64,000 nt of DNA. Source: Pseudomonas quercus (GTDB taxonomy: Bacteria > Pseudomonadota > Gammaproteobacteria > Pseudomonadales > Pseudomonadaceae). The position numbers and the translations under genes are program-made. The stretch is taken from positions 62,001-126,000 of the forward strand of contig NZ_JAAVJI010000004.1 in NCBI RefSeq assembly GCF_012033695.1, given 5' to 3'. The number at the start of each line of letters is the position of its first letter. The first letter of the stretch is position 1. Shown here one piece after another: positions 19,906 through 30,311 of this stretch. A model generated the notes under the pieces. It ran no database searches, was not told where the DNA came from, and worked only from the letters and a program-made list of their open reading frames with translations.

Positions 19906-20802
19906 ATGAACATCCGATTTCTTGAAACCTTCGTATGGGTAGCGCGCCTCAAGAGCTTTCGCCTGACGGCTGAAAAGCTGTGCACCACCCAAGCCTCCAT
20001 CTCCAGCCGAATCGCCGCGCTGGAGGAAGAACTGGACAGCCGCCTGTTCGTGCGTGACCCCCGGGGTGTGACGTTGACCCCCGAGGGCCAGCGGGTACTG
20101 GATTACGCCGAACGCATGGTAGAGACGCTCCATGCGCTCAAAGCCGCACTCAAGGACCCTGGCCTGGGGCGCGGGCACCTGCGCATCGGAGCCATGGACA
20201 CCGTGATCCATACCTGGCTCAGCCCGTTGGTGGCGCGCATCAACGCCGCCTGGCCCAATGTAGAGGTGGAAATCACGGCTGACACCGCGCGTAACCTGTG
20301 CGAACAGTTGGAAAAAGGCTACCAGGACATCATTTTCCAGACCGACATGGTGCGCGCTGACACCGTGCGCAACGCGCTACTGGACCGCTATGACATGAAG
20401 TGGGTGGTAGCCTGCGATTCAGAGCAAAACCGGCCCTACACCGCACTGCATGAGTTGGCCTGCGAGCGCATTGTGACGTTTTCCCGCAATTCCCGGCCCC
20501 ACCAGGACGTGCTTAACCTGTTGCACGGCGCCGACCTGGCGGCGCCGCGAGTCAACTGCGTGAACTCCGCCTCGGCCATTATCCGGCTGGTGCGCGACGG
20601 CTTCGGTATTGGCCTGCTGCCGCTGCCCCTGGTGGCTGCGGAACTGCAAGCAGGGACCTTGCGCGCCCTTGACGGCATCGAGTCGCCTCCCGCCATGGAC
20701 ATCGTGGCCTCTTGGCGCACCGGGCCTGGCATGGCGCTATCCGAACAGGTGGTGGTGCTGGCGCAAAGGCTGATCGCCGAACCCCCTGCGCTGTCCACTT
20801 AA
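19906..20802 (+). CDS. LysR-family regulator of the 5-oxoproline cluster
   Basis: A 298-residue LysR-type regulator: N-terminal helix-turn-helix (MNIRFLETFVWVARLKSFRLTAEKLCTTQASISSRI) and an effector domain with the usual two-lobe pattern. It is divergent from the DUF969-DUF979 pair and 95 bp upstream of pxpA, so it can act on both; the inducer may be 5-oxoproline. The assignment of targets is from position only. Confidence 0.85.
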   Translation: MNIRFLETFVWVARLKSFRLTAEKLCTTQASISSRIAALEEELDSRLFVRDPRGVTLTPEGQRVLDYAERMVETLHALKAALKDPGLGRGHLRIGAMDTVIHTWLSPLVARINAAWPNVEVEITADTARNLCEQLEKGYQDIIFQTDMVRADTVRNALLDRYDMKWVVACDSEQNRPYTALHELACERIVTFSRNSRPHQDVLNLLHGADLAAPRVNCVNSASAIIRLVRDGFGIGLLPLPLVAAELQAGTLRALDGIESPPAMDIVASWRTGPGMALSEQVVVLAQRLIAEPPALST

Positions 20803-20897
20803 ACAATTGTTATCACCCCGGCCTGGTTTTTCTGGGTTGACCCCGAGGAACCCGGCCTTCTACCGTGCAGGTATTCCTCGAACTGGAGTCACCGGTG

Positions 20898-21632
20898 ATG
20901 CTTCTGAACTGTGATATCGGCGAAAGCTATGGTGCGTGGCACATGGGCCTGGACGAGGAGGTGATGCCACTGATCGACTGCGCCAACATCGCCTGCGGCT
21001 ATCACGCGGGTGACCCGGTAACCATGGGGCGCACAGTGGCGCTGGCAGCCCGGCATGGCGTGCGCATCGGTGCCCACCCCGCCTACCCGGACCTGGTCGG
21101 CTTTGGCCGCCGCTCCATGGCCTGTTCCGGTGAGGAAATCGAAAGCCTGCTGCATTACCAGATCGGTGCGCTGCAAGCGTTCTGTGCCCTGCATGGCACC
21201 CGTGTGGAGTACGTGAAACCTCACGGCGCCTTGTACAACGACATGATGGTCAACCCCACGCTACTGGCGTCGGTGTTGAAGGCGGTGGCGGCCTACAAGG
21301 TCCCGCTGGTATTGCTGGCCACTGCCGACAATAGCGCCCAGCAGGCGCTCGCCAGCGAACAGGGGGTAACGCTGTGGTTTGAAAGCTTTGCTGACCGGGC
21401 CTATGAAGGCACTGGCCAACTAGTGTCCCGGCGCCTGCCTGGCGCGGTGCATGAGCAGGCCGATACCATCGTAGCCCAGGCCTTGGCCCTGGCACGGGGC
21501 GAACCACTGACGGCTCGGGATGGCAGCACACTGCAGCTGCATACCGACACCCTGTGCGTGCACGGCGATAACCCGGCCTCTGTGGCGGCGGTGCGGCGCA
21601 TCCGGGAAGCGTTGCGGGCACAGCGAGCATGA
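20898..21632 (+). CDS. pxpA: 5-oxoprolinase subunit PxpA (LamB/YcsF)
   Basis: Subunit A of the prokaryotic ATP-dependent 5-oxoprolinase, which opens 5-oxoproline to L-glutamate. The 244-residue protein starts [17 protein letters not shown] and carries the family signatures [26 protein letters not shown] and [13 protein letters not shown] 20898 (GGAG at 20885-20888) is preferred over an in-frame GTG at 20865. It overlaps pxpB by 4 bases. Confidence 0.93.
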   Translation: MLLNCDIGESYGAWHMGLDEEVMPLIDCANIACGYHAGDPVTMGRTVALAARHGVRIGAHPAYPDLVGFGRRSMACSGEEIESLLHYQIGALQAFCALHGTRVEYVKPHGALYNDMMVNPTLLASVLKAVAAYKVPLVLLATADNSAQQALASEQGVTLWFESFADRAYEGTGQLVSRRLPGAVHEQADTIVAQALALARGEPLTARDGSTLQLHTDTLCVHGDNPASVAAVRRIREALRAQRA

Positions 21633-22357
21633 GTGGCCAGCGCTTCGCCTTTGGCCAGGGGCAGCACGGCAGCATCGAAACGGTGGCACTGGACGCCCTG
21701 ATGGTGCGCCTGTTCACCCACATCGACGAGGGCAACGTGGGGTGGCTGCTGGGCTTGGCCGAGCGGCTGCGGCACACCTTTGGTGAAGCACTGGTAGAGG
21801 TGGTGCCGTCTTACACAACGGTCATGGTGCAGTACGACATCCTGGCGATGACGCCTGAGGCGGCCCGGCAACACGTGAAGGTTGCCTTGCAAGGGCTCAT
21901 GCCTGCCGAGCTGGCGGGCGGCCGGGAGCACCGCGTGCCGGTATGGTATGACCCTTCCGTGGGGCCTGACCTATCGCGCCTGGCCGACCTCAGCGGCTTG
22001 GCGGTGGAGGAGGTGGTCCGCCGGCACTGTGCCAAGCCGTACCGTGTATTTGCACTGGGCTTCACGCCTGGTTTTGCCTTCATGGGGTTGGTAGAGCCAG
22101 CGCTGGCAGCGCCTCGGCTCACCACGCCAAGGCAGCAGGTGGCCGCTGGCAGCGTGGGCATTGGCGAGCGGCAAACCGCAATCTACCCCAGCGCCTCGCC
22201 AGGTGGCTGGAATATCCTGGGGCGTACGCCAGTGGCACTGTTCTGCGAAGGGGTGAGCCTGTTCCAGCCCGGCGACAGCGTCCAGTTCGAAGCCATCACG
22301 CGCCACCGTTTTGTAGAGATGGGGGGAGATACCACGCCCTTGGGAGGAGTCGCATGA
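21629..22357 (+). CDS. pxpB: 5-oxoprolinase subunit PxpB (KipI)
   Basis: A 242-residue protein of the allophanate-hydrolase subunit 1 family, with the motif [14 protein letters not shown] and the late [13 protein letters not shown] segment. It is translated from an ATGA overlap with pxpA and overlaps pxpC in the same way, so the three subunits are made together. In Bacillus the homologue KipI inhibits a sporulation kinase, but the shared ancient role is 5-oxoproline cleavage. Confidence 0.93.
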   Translation: MSGQRFAFGQGQHGSIETVALDALMVRLFTHIDEGNVGWLLGLAERLRHTFGEALVEVVPSYTTVMVQYDILAMTPEAARQHVKVALQGLMPAELAGGREHRVPVWYDPSVGPDLSRLADLSGLAVEEVVRRHCAKPYRVFALGFTPGFAFMGLVEPALAAPRLTTPRQQVAAGSVGIGERQTAIYPSASPGGWNILGRTPVALFCEGVSLFQPGDSVQFEAITRHRFVEMGGDTTPLGGVA

Positions 22358-23274
22358 GCCTGTTGAGCGTCAAAAAAAGCCACCCTTTGTGCCAATTGCA
22401 GGACACCGGCCGCTTCGGTGTACGGCACCTGGGGATCACTCAAGGCGGCGCCGCCGACTGGCTCTCCATGGGTTGGGCCAACTGGCTGCTGGGCAATGCC
22501 GTAGGCGCGGCAGTTATCGAAATCACCTTGGGTGGGTTCGAGGTGGTAGCCCAGCAGGACACCTGCCTGGCCCTGGCGGGTGCCGACTTGCAGGCCACAC
22601 TGGAGGGGGCGGCCCTTCTCCCATGGCGCAGTTTCAACGTGCGGGCAGGGCAGCGCTTGGTGTTCACGGCACCGGTTCAAGGGGTGCGTGCCTACCTTGC
22701 AGCACCAGGTGGCTTCAGCGGCATGGCAGCGCTTGGCAGCCTGTCTACAGTCGCCAGAGACGGCTTGGGTGGGCTGCAGGGTAACGGAAGGCCGCTGGCT
22801 GCCGGAGACAGCCTGGCCTGCGCAGGGCCAGGGGGCTGTGGCCGGGAAATAGCCGTGGCACGTATCCCAGACCTTTCCCTGCGCCAGCCTCTGGAAGTGG
22901 TATTAGGTGCCCAGGCGGCGGACTTCTCAGGCCAGAGCCTGTTCGATGCCTTCAACAGTGAATGGACGGTCGACAGCCGCGCTGACCGTATGGGTGTTCG
23001 CTTGGTAGGGCCGCCTTTGCGGTATAGGGGGCCGGGGTTGGTGTCCGAAGGCATACCCCTCGGCGGCATTCAGGTACCACCGGACGGCCAGCCGATCGTG
23101 CTGGGCAATGACCGGCAGACCATTGGCGGCTATCCCCGGCTAGGTGCCCTGACACCTTTGGCATGCGCACGGCTGGCCCAGGCCTCTCCGGGTGACCGCT
23201 TGCGGCTGCGAGCCACGTTGGCAGAAACAGCCAGGGCCGCGCATATTCAAGCCCTGCAACGTTTCGCTGGCTGA
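22354..23274 (+). CDS. pxpC: 5-oxoprolinase subunit PxpC (KipA)
   Basis: A 306-residue protein of the allophanate-hydrolase subunit 2 family (QDTGRFGVRHLGITQGGAADWLS, GLVSEGIPLGGIQVPPDGQPIVL). It forms the 5-oxoprolinase with PxpA and PxpB. It is the last gene of the pxp operon; a short space without an obvious terminator precedes cysM. Confidence 0.93.
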   Translation: MSLLSVKKSHPLCQLQDTGRFGVRHLGITQGGAADWLSMGWANWLLGNAVGAAVIEITLGGFEVVAQQDTCLALAGADLQATLEGAALLPWRSFNVRAGQRLVFTAPVQGVRAYLAAPGGFSGMAALGSLSTVARDGLGGLQGNGRPLAAGDSLACAGPGGCGREIAVARIPDLSLRQPLEVVLGAQAADFSGQSLFDAFNSEWTVDSRADRMGVRLVGPPLRYRGPGLVSEGIPLGGIQVPPDGQPIVLGNDRQTIGGYPRLGALTPLACARLAQASPGDRLRLRATLAETARAAHIQALQRFAG

Positions 23275-23406
23275 TTATCAAGGTACGGCCGCCGCACCCG
23301 GGCGGCTTTATGCTATTGAGGAATAAGCACCTGCTTTTGCGTGATATGGGCTGGCGCTGAATGCGCGTATCATAGCGCCCCCGCTGTCCGGATGACGAAA
23401 AAGCCC

Positions 23407-24309
23407 ATGAGCGTGCATTACCCCACCATCGCCGATTGCGTCGGCAACACCCCGCTGGTTCGCCTGCAGCGCCTGGGCGGGGCGACGACTAATACCTTGT
23501 TGGTAAAGCTTGAGGGCAATAACCCTGCCGGGTCGGTCAAAGACCGTGCGGCGCTGTCGATGATTACCCGCGCCGAGCTTCGCGGGCAGATCGCACCAGG
23601 CGATGTGCTGATCGAGGCCACGTCCGGCAATACGGGCATTGCCTTGGCCATGGTAGCTGCCATCAGGGGCTACCGGCTGATCCTGATCATGCCGGACAAT
23701 TCCACGGCCGAACGCAAGGCGGCCATGGCGGCCTATGGTGCCGAACTGATATTGGTCACCCGTGAAGAAGGGATGGAGGGTGCCCGAGACCTGGCCGAGC
23801 GCATGCAGGCCGAAGGGCGTGGCAAGCTGCTGGACCAGTTCGCCAATAGCGACAACCCCGAGGCGCATTACCATAGTACCGGCCCTGAGCTCTGGCAGCA
23901 GACCAGCGGCAGCATCACCCATTTCGTGAGCTCCATGGGTACTACCGGTACCATCATGGGCACCTCGCGTTACCTGAAGGAACAGAACCCGGCAGTGCAG
24001 ATCATCGGGCTGCAGCCTATGGAAGGCGCAGCCATCCCCGGTATCCGCCGCTGGCCGGAACAGTACTTGCCCAAGATCTACCAGGCCGAGCGGGTAGACC
24101 GCATTATCGATATGGCCCAGGCTGAAGCCGAAGACACCATGCGCCGGCTTGCGCGGGAAGAGGGCATTTTCTCTGGCGTGTCCTCCGGTGGTGCAGTGGC
24201 AGCGATGTTGCGCTTGAGCCAGGAGCTGGAGCATGCGGTGATCGTGGCTATCGTTTGCGACCGCGGCGACCGCTACCTGTCCAGCGGCCTGTTCGATGCG
24301 CCCAACTGA
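23407..24309 (+). CDS. cysM: Cysteine synthase B
   Basis: PLP-dependent O-acetylserine sulfhydrylase that can use sulfide or thiosulfate to make cysteine. The 300-residue protein has PLP lysine Lys45 in [12 protein letters not shown], the substrate loop TSGNTG and the phosphate loop GTTGT. ATG 23407 gives the known Pseudomonas start ([20 protein letters not shown]); another ATG 15 bases upstream is possible. Its stop overlaps the rlmD start (TGATG). Confidence 0.94.
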   Translation: MSVHYPTIADCVGNTPLVRLQRLGGATTNTLLVKLEGNNPAGSVKDRAALSMITRAELRGQIAPGDVLIEATSGNTGIALAMVAAIRGYRLILIMPDNSTAERKAAMAAYGAELILVTREEGMEGARDLAERMQAEGRGKLLDQFANSDNPEAHYHSTGPELWQQTSGSITHFVSSMGTTGTIMGTSRYLKEQNPAVQIIGLQPMEGAAIPGIRRWPEQYLPKIYQAERVDRIIDMAQAEAEDTMRRLAREEGIFSGVSSGGAVAAMLRLSQELEHAVIVAIVCDRGDRYLSSGLFDAPN

Positions 24310-25679
24310 TGGCGCGCAAGAACGGCGGGTTGCGCTTTCAGCCCAGCGGTGGCCAACGCACACCGGCCATGCCCGCGGGCAAGAAGCAGCGCCTGAGTAT
24401 CGAACGCCTGGCCGCCGATGGCCGCGGTATCGCCTTCAGTGAAGGGCGTACCTGGTTTGTGCAAGGCGCCTTGGCGGGCGAGCAGGTAGATGTGCGCGTG
24501 CTTGCTGCCCATGGCAAGGTGGTGGAAGCACGCACCGAACGAGTGATCGTTGCCTCGGCCCAGCGCCGCAAACCGCCATGCCCGTATGTGGAGCGCTGTG
24601 GCGGGTGTACGGTACAGCACCTCAGCCACGAGGATCAGTTGGCCCTCAAGCAGCGGCAGTTGGCCGAGCAACTGATGAAAGTAGCGAGCGTCGCCCCAGA
24701 GGCCTGGGCACCGCCACTGGTAAGCCCGGAGTTTGGCTATCGCCGCCGGGCACGCGTGGCCGTGCGCTGGGACCCTAAACAGCACCGGCTGGACGTAGGC
24801 TTTCGCGCAGCGGCGAGCCAGCAGATCGTGGCCATTGAGCAGTGCATGGTGCTGGTACAACCCTTGCAGCAGATTTTCCAGGCGTTACCTGGAGCCCTCC
24901 GCGCATTGAATACCCCGCAAGCCATTGGCCACGTTGAATTGTTCCACGGTACTGCCTCCGCTGTTCTGGTTCGCCATACCGCGCCCTTGGGCGACACGGA
25001 CCAGGCCCACCTGCGTGCCTTCTGCAAGCAGCACGGTGCCCAGCTGTGGTGGCAGGGCGCAGCCGCGCCCGTGGCAGATAACCCCGACGCTGAGCTGGGG
25101 TATACCTTGTCAGCCTGGCAGTTGCACCTGGCCTACCGGCCTGGGGATTTCGTTCAGGTCAATGAAGCCGTCAATGACGCCATGGTTGCTCAGGCGTTGG
25201 ACTGGCTCGCGCCACAACCGGGCGAGCGGGTGCTGGATCTGTTCTGCGGCCTGGGCAATTTCTCATTGCCTATTGCCCGTAAGGCGGCGGCAGTGGTCGG
25301 GGTGGAAGGGGCGGCTGGCATGGTTGAACGGGCAGCAGCCAATGCCCTGCGCAATGGGCAGGGCAATGCGGCCTTTCACCAGGCGGACCTGTCTGAGCCA
25401 ATGCAGGGTGCCAGTTGGGCAGAAAAGGGTTTTTCTGCGGTATTATTGGATCCGCCTCGCGATGGCGCGTTTGAAACAGTTCGCCATATATCCTCGCTGG
25501 GTGCTCGTCGCATTATCTATGTATCGTGCAACCCAGCAACGCTGGCACGCGATACGCTCGAACTGCACAAGCAAGGTTACCGATTGACACGTGCTGGCGT
25601 GCTCGACATGTTTCCGCAAACCTCCCATGTCGAGGCGATGGCGTTATTTGAAAAGGCCCAGGATGGCCAGGCTATATGA
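24309..25679 (+). CDS. rlmD: 23S rRNA (uracil-1939-C5)-methyltransferase RlmD
   Basis: Radical-free, SAM-dependent rRNA methyltransferase with a 4Fe-4S cluster, 456 residues. An N-terminal TRAM domain ([19 protein letters not shown]) is followed by the cluster cysteines ([10 protein letters not shown] and a later Cys in EQCMVL), the SAM motif [16 protein letters not shown] and the catalytic [10 protein letters not shown]. Order cysM-rlmD-relA-mazG is conserved in Pseudomonas. ATG 24309 overlaps cysM by one base. Confidence 0.95.
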   Translation: MARKNGGLRFQPSGGQRTPAMPAGKKQRLSIERLAADGRGIAFSEGRTWFVQGALAGEQVDVRVLAAHGKVVEARTERVIVASAQRRKPPCPYVERCGGCTVQHLSHEDQLALKQRQLAEQLMKVASVAPEAWAPPLVSPEFGYRRRARVAVRWDPKQHRLDVGFRAAASQQIVAIEQCMVLVQPLQQIFQALPGALRALNTPQAIGHVELFHGTASAVLVRHTAPLGDTDQAHLRAFCKQHGAQLWWQGAAAPVADNPDAELGYTLSAWQLHLAYRPGDFVQVNEAVNDAMVAQALDWLAPQPGERVLDLFCGLGNFSLPIARKAAAVVGVEGAAGMVERAAANALRNGQGNAAFHQADLSEPMQGASWAEKGFSAVLLDPPRDGAFETVRHISSLGARRIIYVSCNPATLARDTLELHKQGYRLTRAGVLDMFPQTSHVEAMALFEKAQDGQAI

Positions 25680-25758
25680 CTGGTGGCCTTCGCCCTGCGA
25701 AGGCGGCGGCCAGTGAACACGGGCACGCGTTGCGTGTGCCCTAGGGAAGGTAAGCAGC

Positions 25759-28005
25759 ATGGTACAGGTGAGAGCACAGCAGCCGGTTAACAACGACGGC
25801 AGCATCAACCTCGATGCGTGGCTCGATCACATCGTCAGCGTCGACCTGGCGCTGGACCGGGAAGCGTTGAAGCAGGCGTGCCAGTTCGCCCGCGATCTGG
25901 ACGTGCCTGAGAAAACAGCCAAGCATTCGTGGGCAGACGGTACGTCCAGTTTCCAGGCAGGGCTGGAAATTGCCGAAATTCTCGCAGACCTCAAGCTGGA
26001 CCAGGATTCCCTGGTAGCAGCGGTCATCTACCGGGCCGTTCGAGAAGGCAAGGTAGCACTGGCGGACGTGGCCCAACGCTTCGGCCCGGTGGTAGCCAAG
26101 CTGATCGACGGGGTGCTGCGCATGGCGGCCATCAGTGCCAGCCTCACGCCGCGCCAGTCACTGGTGCTGGGCAGCCAGGTGCAGGTGGAAAACCTGCGCA
26201 AAATGCTGGTGGCCATGGTCGACGACGTGCGAGTAGCCCTCATCAAGCTGGCCGAACGCACCTGCGCCATACGGGCCGTGAAAAACGCTACCGAGGAAAA
26301 ACGCCAACGCGTGGCCCGGGAAGTGTTCGACATCTACGCGCCGCTGGCCCACCGCCTGGGTATCGGCCATATCAAATGGGAGCTGGAGGACATTTCCTTC
26401 CGCTACCTGGAGCCCGACCAGTACAAACAGATTGCCAAGCTGTTGCATGAGCGCCGGCTGGACCGCGAACGTTTCATTTCGGACGTAATGAGCCAGCTGC
26501 ACCAGGAATTGGCAGACACTGGCGTCAAGGCTGACATCAGTGGGCGAGCCAAGCATATCTATTCCATCTGGCGGAAAATGCAGCGCAAAGGGCTGCAGTT
26601 CAGCCAGATCTACGACGTGCGCGCAGTGCGCGTGCTCGTGCCGGAGGTGCGCGACTGCTACACCGCGCTGGGTATCGTCCACACCTTATGGCGGCACATC
26701 CCCAAAGAGTTCGACGACTATATCGCCAACCCCAAGGAAAACGGCTACCGCTCGTTGCATACGGCCGTGATCGGCCCAGAGGGGAAGGTGCTTGAGGTCC
26801 AGATCCGTACCCATGCCATGCACGAAGAAGCAGAGCTGGGCGTGTGCGCGCACTGGCGGTACAAGGGCACGGACGTCAAGCCAAGCTCCAATCATTACGA
26901 GGAAAAGATTTCCTGGCTGAGGCAGGTGCTGGAATGGCACGAAGAGCTGGGAGATATCGGCGGCCTGGCAGAGCAACTTCGCGTCGATATCGAGCCGGAC
27001 CGGGTCTACGTGTTCACCCCAGACGGCCACGCCATCGACTTGCCCAAAGGCGCCACGCCGCTGGACTTCGCCTACCGCGTCCATACCGAAATCGGCCATA
27101 ACTGCCGCGGTGCCAAAATCAACGGCCGCATTGTGCCGTTGAACTACAGCCTGCAAACCGGCGAGCAGGTGGAGATCATCACCAGCAAGCACGGCAACCC
27201 CAGCCGGGATTGGCTGAACTCCAACCTGGGCTACGTGACCACCTCCCGGGCACGGGCGAAAATCGTGCACTGGTTCAAGCTTCAGGCTCGGGACCAGAAC
27301 GTGGCCGCCGGCCGCACGCTGCTGGAACGAGAGCTCACACGGCTGGGCTTGCCGCAGGTGGATTTCGAGCGGTTGGCTGAAAAAACCAACGTTAAAACTG
27401 CAGAAGACATGTTCGCCTCGCTGGGGGCTGGCGACCTGCGCCTTGCACCTCTGGTAAACGCTGCACAGCAGCTGGCAGAGCCTGAGCGTGGCCATACCGA
27501 AGTCTTCGACTTCATTACCCGCAAGCCCGCAGGCAACAAACCAGGCAAGCGTGGCGATATCCAGATCCAAGGCGTGGGTAACCTGCTCACGCAAATGGCG
27601 GGCTGCTGCCAGCCGTTGCCGGGCGATGCCATCGTGGGCTATATCACCCAAGGCCGGGGCGTGAGCATTCACCGCCAGGACTGCGCCTCAGTCCTGCAGC
27701 TGGGCGCCAAGGAGCCGGAGCGTATCATTCAGGTCAGTTGGGGGCCGATTCCAGTCCTTACCTACCCGGTAGACATCATCATTCGCGCCTACGACCGTTC
27801 TGGCCTGCTCAGGGATGTATCCCAAGTGCTGTTGAACGAGCGCATCAACGTACTGGCCGTCAATACGCGGTCGAACAAGGAAGACAACACGGCGCAAATG
27901 TCGCTGACTATCGAAATTCCCGGCCTGGACGCACTGGGGCGTTTGTTGGGGCGTATTTCCCAGTTACCCAACATCATCGAAACCCGGCGTAACCGTACGC
28001 CATGA
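25759..28005 (+). CDS. relA: GTP pyrophosphokinase RelA
   Basis: Ribosome-associated (p)ppGpp synthetase of the stringent response, 748 residues. The N-terminal hydrolase-like domain has lost the HDxxED metal site (VIYRAVREG stands there), as in other monofunctional RelA proteins. The synthetase domain contains FDDYIANPKENGYRSLHT. TGS (DRVYVFTPDGHAIDLPKGATPLDFAYRVH), a zinc-finger-like region (CCQPLPGD) and a C-terminal ACT domain follow. It overlaps mazG by 4 bases. Confidence 0.96.
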   Translation: MVQVRAQQPVNNDGSINLDAWLDHIVSVDLALDREALKQACQFARDLDVPEKTAKHSWADGTSSFQAGLEIAEILADLKLDQDSLVAAVIYRAVREGKVALADVAQRFGPVVAKLIDGVLRMAAISASLTPRQSLVLGSQVQVENLRKMLVAMVDDVRVALIKLAERTCAIRAVKNATEEKRQRVAREVFDIYAPLAHRLGIGHIKWELEDISFRYLEPDQYKQIAKLLHERRLDRERFISDVMSQLHQELADTGVKADISGRAKHIYSIWRKMQRKGLQFSQIYDVRAVRVLVPEVRDCYTALGIVHTLWRHIPKEFDDYIANPKENGYRSLHTAVIGPEGKVLEVQIRTHAMHEEAELGVCAHWRYKGTDVKPSSNHYEEKISWLRQVLEWHEELGDIGGLAEQLRVDIEPDRVYVFTPDGHAIDLPKGATPLDFAYRVHTEIGHNCRGAKINGRIVPLNYSLQTGEQVEIITSKHGNPSRDWLNSNLGYVTTSRARAKIVHWFKLQARDQNVAAGRTLLERELTRLGLPQVDFERLAEKTNVKTAEDMFASLGAGDLRLAPLVNAAQQLAEPERGHTEVFDFITRKPAGNKPGKRGDIQIQGVGNLLTQMAGCCQPLPGDAIVGYITQGRGVSIHRQDCASVLQLGAKEPERIIQVSWGPIPVLTYPVDIIIRAYDRSGLLRDVSQVLLNERINVLAVNTRSNKEDNTAQMSLTIEIPGLDALGRLLGRISQLPNIIETRRNRTP

Positions 28006-28853
28006 GCCAGCCTGTGCCTCGCTATACCCTGGATGACCTGCTGTACCTGATGGCCCGGCTGCGTGACCCGCAGCACGGTTGCCCTTGGGACCTCAGGCAA
28101 ACCTATGCTTCCGTGGTGCCGCACACCCTGGAGGAGGCCTATGAAGTGGCCGATGCCATCGAGCGTGCAGACTTCGACAGCTTGCCAGGCGAACTGGGGG
28201 ACCTGCTGTTCCAGGTGGTGTATTACGCCCAGTTGGCCAAGGAGGAGGGGCGCTTTGTGTTTGCCGATGTGGTGGACGGCATTACACGCAAACTGGTCCG
28301 GCGCCACCCCCATGTGTTTCCCACTGCTCAGTTGCATGCGCCGTTAGGCACGCCTCGTTTGAACGAGGCGCAGGTCAAGGAGCGCTGGGAAGCCATCAAA
28401 GCCCAGGAGCGTGCCGAAAAGGCCTCGACGCCTGAGCAGCTGTCGTTGCTTGATGATGTGCCCGGAACGCTTCCCGCGTTGAGCCGTGCCGTGAAGTTGC
28501 AGAAGCGCGCCAGCACCGTCGGGTTCGATTGGCCTGCGGCGCTCCCTGTAGTAGACAAGGTACGTGAGGAGCTGGACGAGGTGCTCCAAGCCATGGCCGG
28601 GACTGACGACGTGGCCTTGGCCGAGGAAGTGGGCGACCTGCTGTTTACGGTGGCTAACCTTGCACGCAAGCTTAAGCTGGACCCAGAGCAATCCCTGCGG
28701 GCGGCCAATGCCAAGTTCGAACGGCGGTTCAGGTTTATCGAAGCAGAGTTGCGCGCACAGGGGAAACTCATTGAAGATTGCGATCTTGAGGCGCTCGATG
28801 CGCTTTGGGGCGAAGCGAAACGTCAGGAACGAAAACCGCTTGGTTGCGGCTGA
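28002..28853 (+). CDS. mazG: Nucleoside triphosphate pyrophosphohydrolase MazG
   Basis: House-cleaning NTP pyrophosphohydrolase of 283 residues with two MazG domains, each with the EExxE...ExxD metal-binding pattern (LEEAYEVADAIE...ELGDLLFQ, and REELDEVLQAM...EEVGDLLF). In E. coli it also lowers ppGpp, which fits its coupling to relA through an ATGA overlap. Confidence 0.95.
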   Translation: MSQPVPRYTLDDLLYLMARLRDPQHGCPWDLRQTYASVVPHTLEEAYEVADAIERADFDSLPGELGDLLFQVVYYAQLAKEEGRFVFADVVDGITRKLVRRHPHVFPTAQLHAPLGTPRLNEAQVKERWEAIKAQERAEKASTPEQLSLLDDVPGTLPALSRAVKLQKRASTVGFDWPAALPVVDKVREELDEVLQAMAGTDDVALAEEVGDLLFTVANLARKLKLDPEQSLRAANAKFERRFRFIEAELRAQGKLIEDCDLEALDALWGEAKRQERKPLGCG

Positions 28854-28871
28854 GCAAGAGTGAGTGAATAC

Positions 28872-29411
28872 ATGAGCCTTTCCCTTCGTGACCAGTTGCT
28901 TAAAGCAGGCCTGGTCAATCAGAAACAAGTGAAGCAGGTCGCCAAGGACCAGCAGAAGCAACAGCGCCTGGTCAAGAAAGGCCAGGCAGAGGCTGACGAT
29001 ACCCAGCAGCGCCAGGCTCGTGAAGCGGCTGCGGAGAAGCAGCGCAAGGACCAGGAGTTGAACCGCCAGCAGCAGGAAAAGGCAGAAGCGAAGGCGCGCT
29101 CGGCACAGGTCAAGCAGCTTATCGAAGCCACGCGGCTGCCCAAGCTGACGACTGAGGACTACTACAACTTTGCTGACGACAAGAAGGTTAAGCGCATTTC
29201 GGTTAATAGCCTGATGCGCAGCAAATTGTCCAACGGTAGCCTTGCCATCGTGCATCATGGAGGCGGGTATGAGGTCATCCCGCGTGAAGCAGCGCTTAAG
29301 GTGCAAGAGCGCGAACCACGCCGCATTGTCCTGCTCAGCGTGCCTACTGAGGAGCCTGAAGGCGAAGACCCTTACGCCGCCTACAAAATTCCCGATGACC
29401 TGATGTGGTAA
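28872..29411 (+). CDS. DUF2058 protein
   Basis: A 179-residue cytoplasmic protein of the YaiL/DUF2058 family. The first half is a charged, Gln/Lys-rich coiled coil (LVNQKQVKQVAKDQQKQQR); the second half is a compact domain ending AYKIPDDLMW. The role is unknown. ATG 28872 gives the family start MSLSLRDQLLKAGL; an in-frame GTG at 28860 would add four residues. It lies 18 bp after mazG, probably in the relA transcript. Confidence 0.88.
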   Translation: MSLSLRDQLLKAGLVNQKQVKQVAKDQQKQQRLVKKGQAEADDTQQRQAREAAAEKQRKDQELNRQQQEKAEAKARSAQVKQLIEATRLPKLTTEDYYNFADDKKVKRISVNSLMRSKLSNGSLAIVHHGGGYEVIPREAALKVQEREPRRIVLLSVPTEEPEGEDPYAAYKIPDDLMW

Positions 29412-29439
29412 CAGGCCGAGCAGGCTTGGGCGGCGACCT

Positions 29440-29898
29440 GTTCCCAGCAATCAACACTGGCGCCGCCTACCCCCTGTGGGAGTTTGCGAAGCGGACGAAC
29501 CAAGACAGCCGCTACACCGCAGCTGCCTGTTCCCGGTCTCCGCCTTTGGCTGCACCTAGTCCCACAGCAATTAACACTGGCGCCACGAGTCTGTGGGAGT
29601 TCGCGTAGCGCGGGTGCAGCGGACGAACCGGAACGGCCGCTACACCGCAGCGGCCTGTTCCCGGTCTCCGCCTTTGGCTGCGCCCGGTCCCACAGCAATC
29701 AACACTGGCGCCGCAAGTCTGTGGGAGTTCGCGTAGCGCGGCTGCAGCGGCCGCACCGGCCTGTTCCCGGTCTTCGCCTCCGGCTGCGCCCGGTCCCACA
29801 GCACTCAACACTGGCGCCGCAAGTCTGTGGGAGTTCGCGTAGCGCGGGTGCAGCGGACGAACCGGAACGGCCGCTACACCGCGGCGGCCTGTTTCCAG
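29440..29898. repeat. Four tandem palindromic intergenic repeats
   Basis: This roughly 500-bp gap holds no gene. Near-identical blocks begin with CTGTGGGAGTT at 29474, 29591, 29719 and 29825 (spacings 117, 128 and 106) and three end with CGGTCCCACA or a variant, so TGTGGGA and TCCCACA at the two ends make each block a large hairpin. Internal pieces (GGCGCCGCAAGT, GCGTAGCGCGG, CCTGTTCCCGGTC) recur. This is the style of Pseudomonas intergenic palindromic repeats. It is not a CRISPR: the units have no constant repeat with unique spacers. Confidence 0.85.
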
Positions 29899-29920
29899 CT
29901 GCGAGGCAGCCTTAGGCCGT

Positions 29921-30112
29921 TTACGACCTCAGTGCTTCTGCCCGCTGTGCCTCGTGTGCCTGCAACTCTTGCTGGTAGGCCACAGCGTCGTGTTCGGTAT
30001 GGAACATGCCAACCAGCAGGTCCTGCTGATATACATCCCAAATGCGCACGCCAGCGGCCAGGCCTTCATGGGACATGTGTGCATCGTCGCGTTCGCTTAC
30101 TTTTACAGTCAT
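29921..30112 (-). CDS. Small conserved hypothetical protein
   Basis: A 63-residue acidic, polar protein (MTVKVSERDDAHMSHEGLA...WDVYQQDLLVGMFHTEHDAVAYQQELQAHE) with a strong GAGGAG ribosome site 8-10 bases before the ATG. No domain is recognised and no membrane segment is present. The good start signal and balanced composition support a real gene. It is isolated between the repeats and a 235-bp gap in which nothing convincing is seen. Confidence 0.6.
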   Translation of the reverse strand: MTVKVSERDDAHMSHEGLAAGVRIWDVYQQDLLVGMFHTEHDAVAYQQELQAHEAQRAEALRS

Positions 30113-30311
30113 GCTGACACTCCTCTGGGTTGCCGTAACCAGTACGTGTTTCTTTTATAAAGCGGTTAGCGGGCTAAAGGAATGTGTTACAGGTGCAACG
30201 GAGTTTTTCATTAACCACGCCAATCGCTGAAAGGCACGGGCCGCAAGGGCTGCGGCAGAATGTCGCACTTCATGAAGCTGCGTGAAGAAAAATTTAGGAA
30301 GGGGTATTGCG

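Noticed and set aside
29440..29898. Possible CRISPR array
   Set aside because: The spaced repeats are few, long, imperfect and palindromic, with similar rather than unique material between them, and no cas genes are near.
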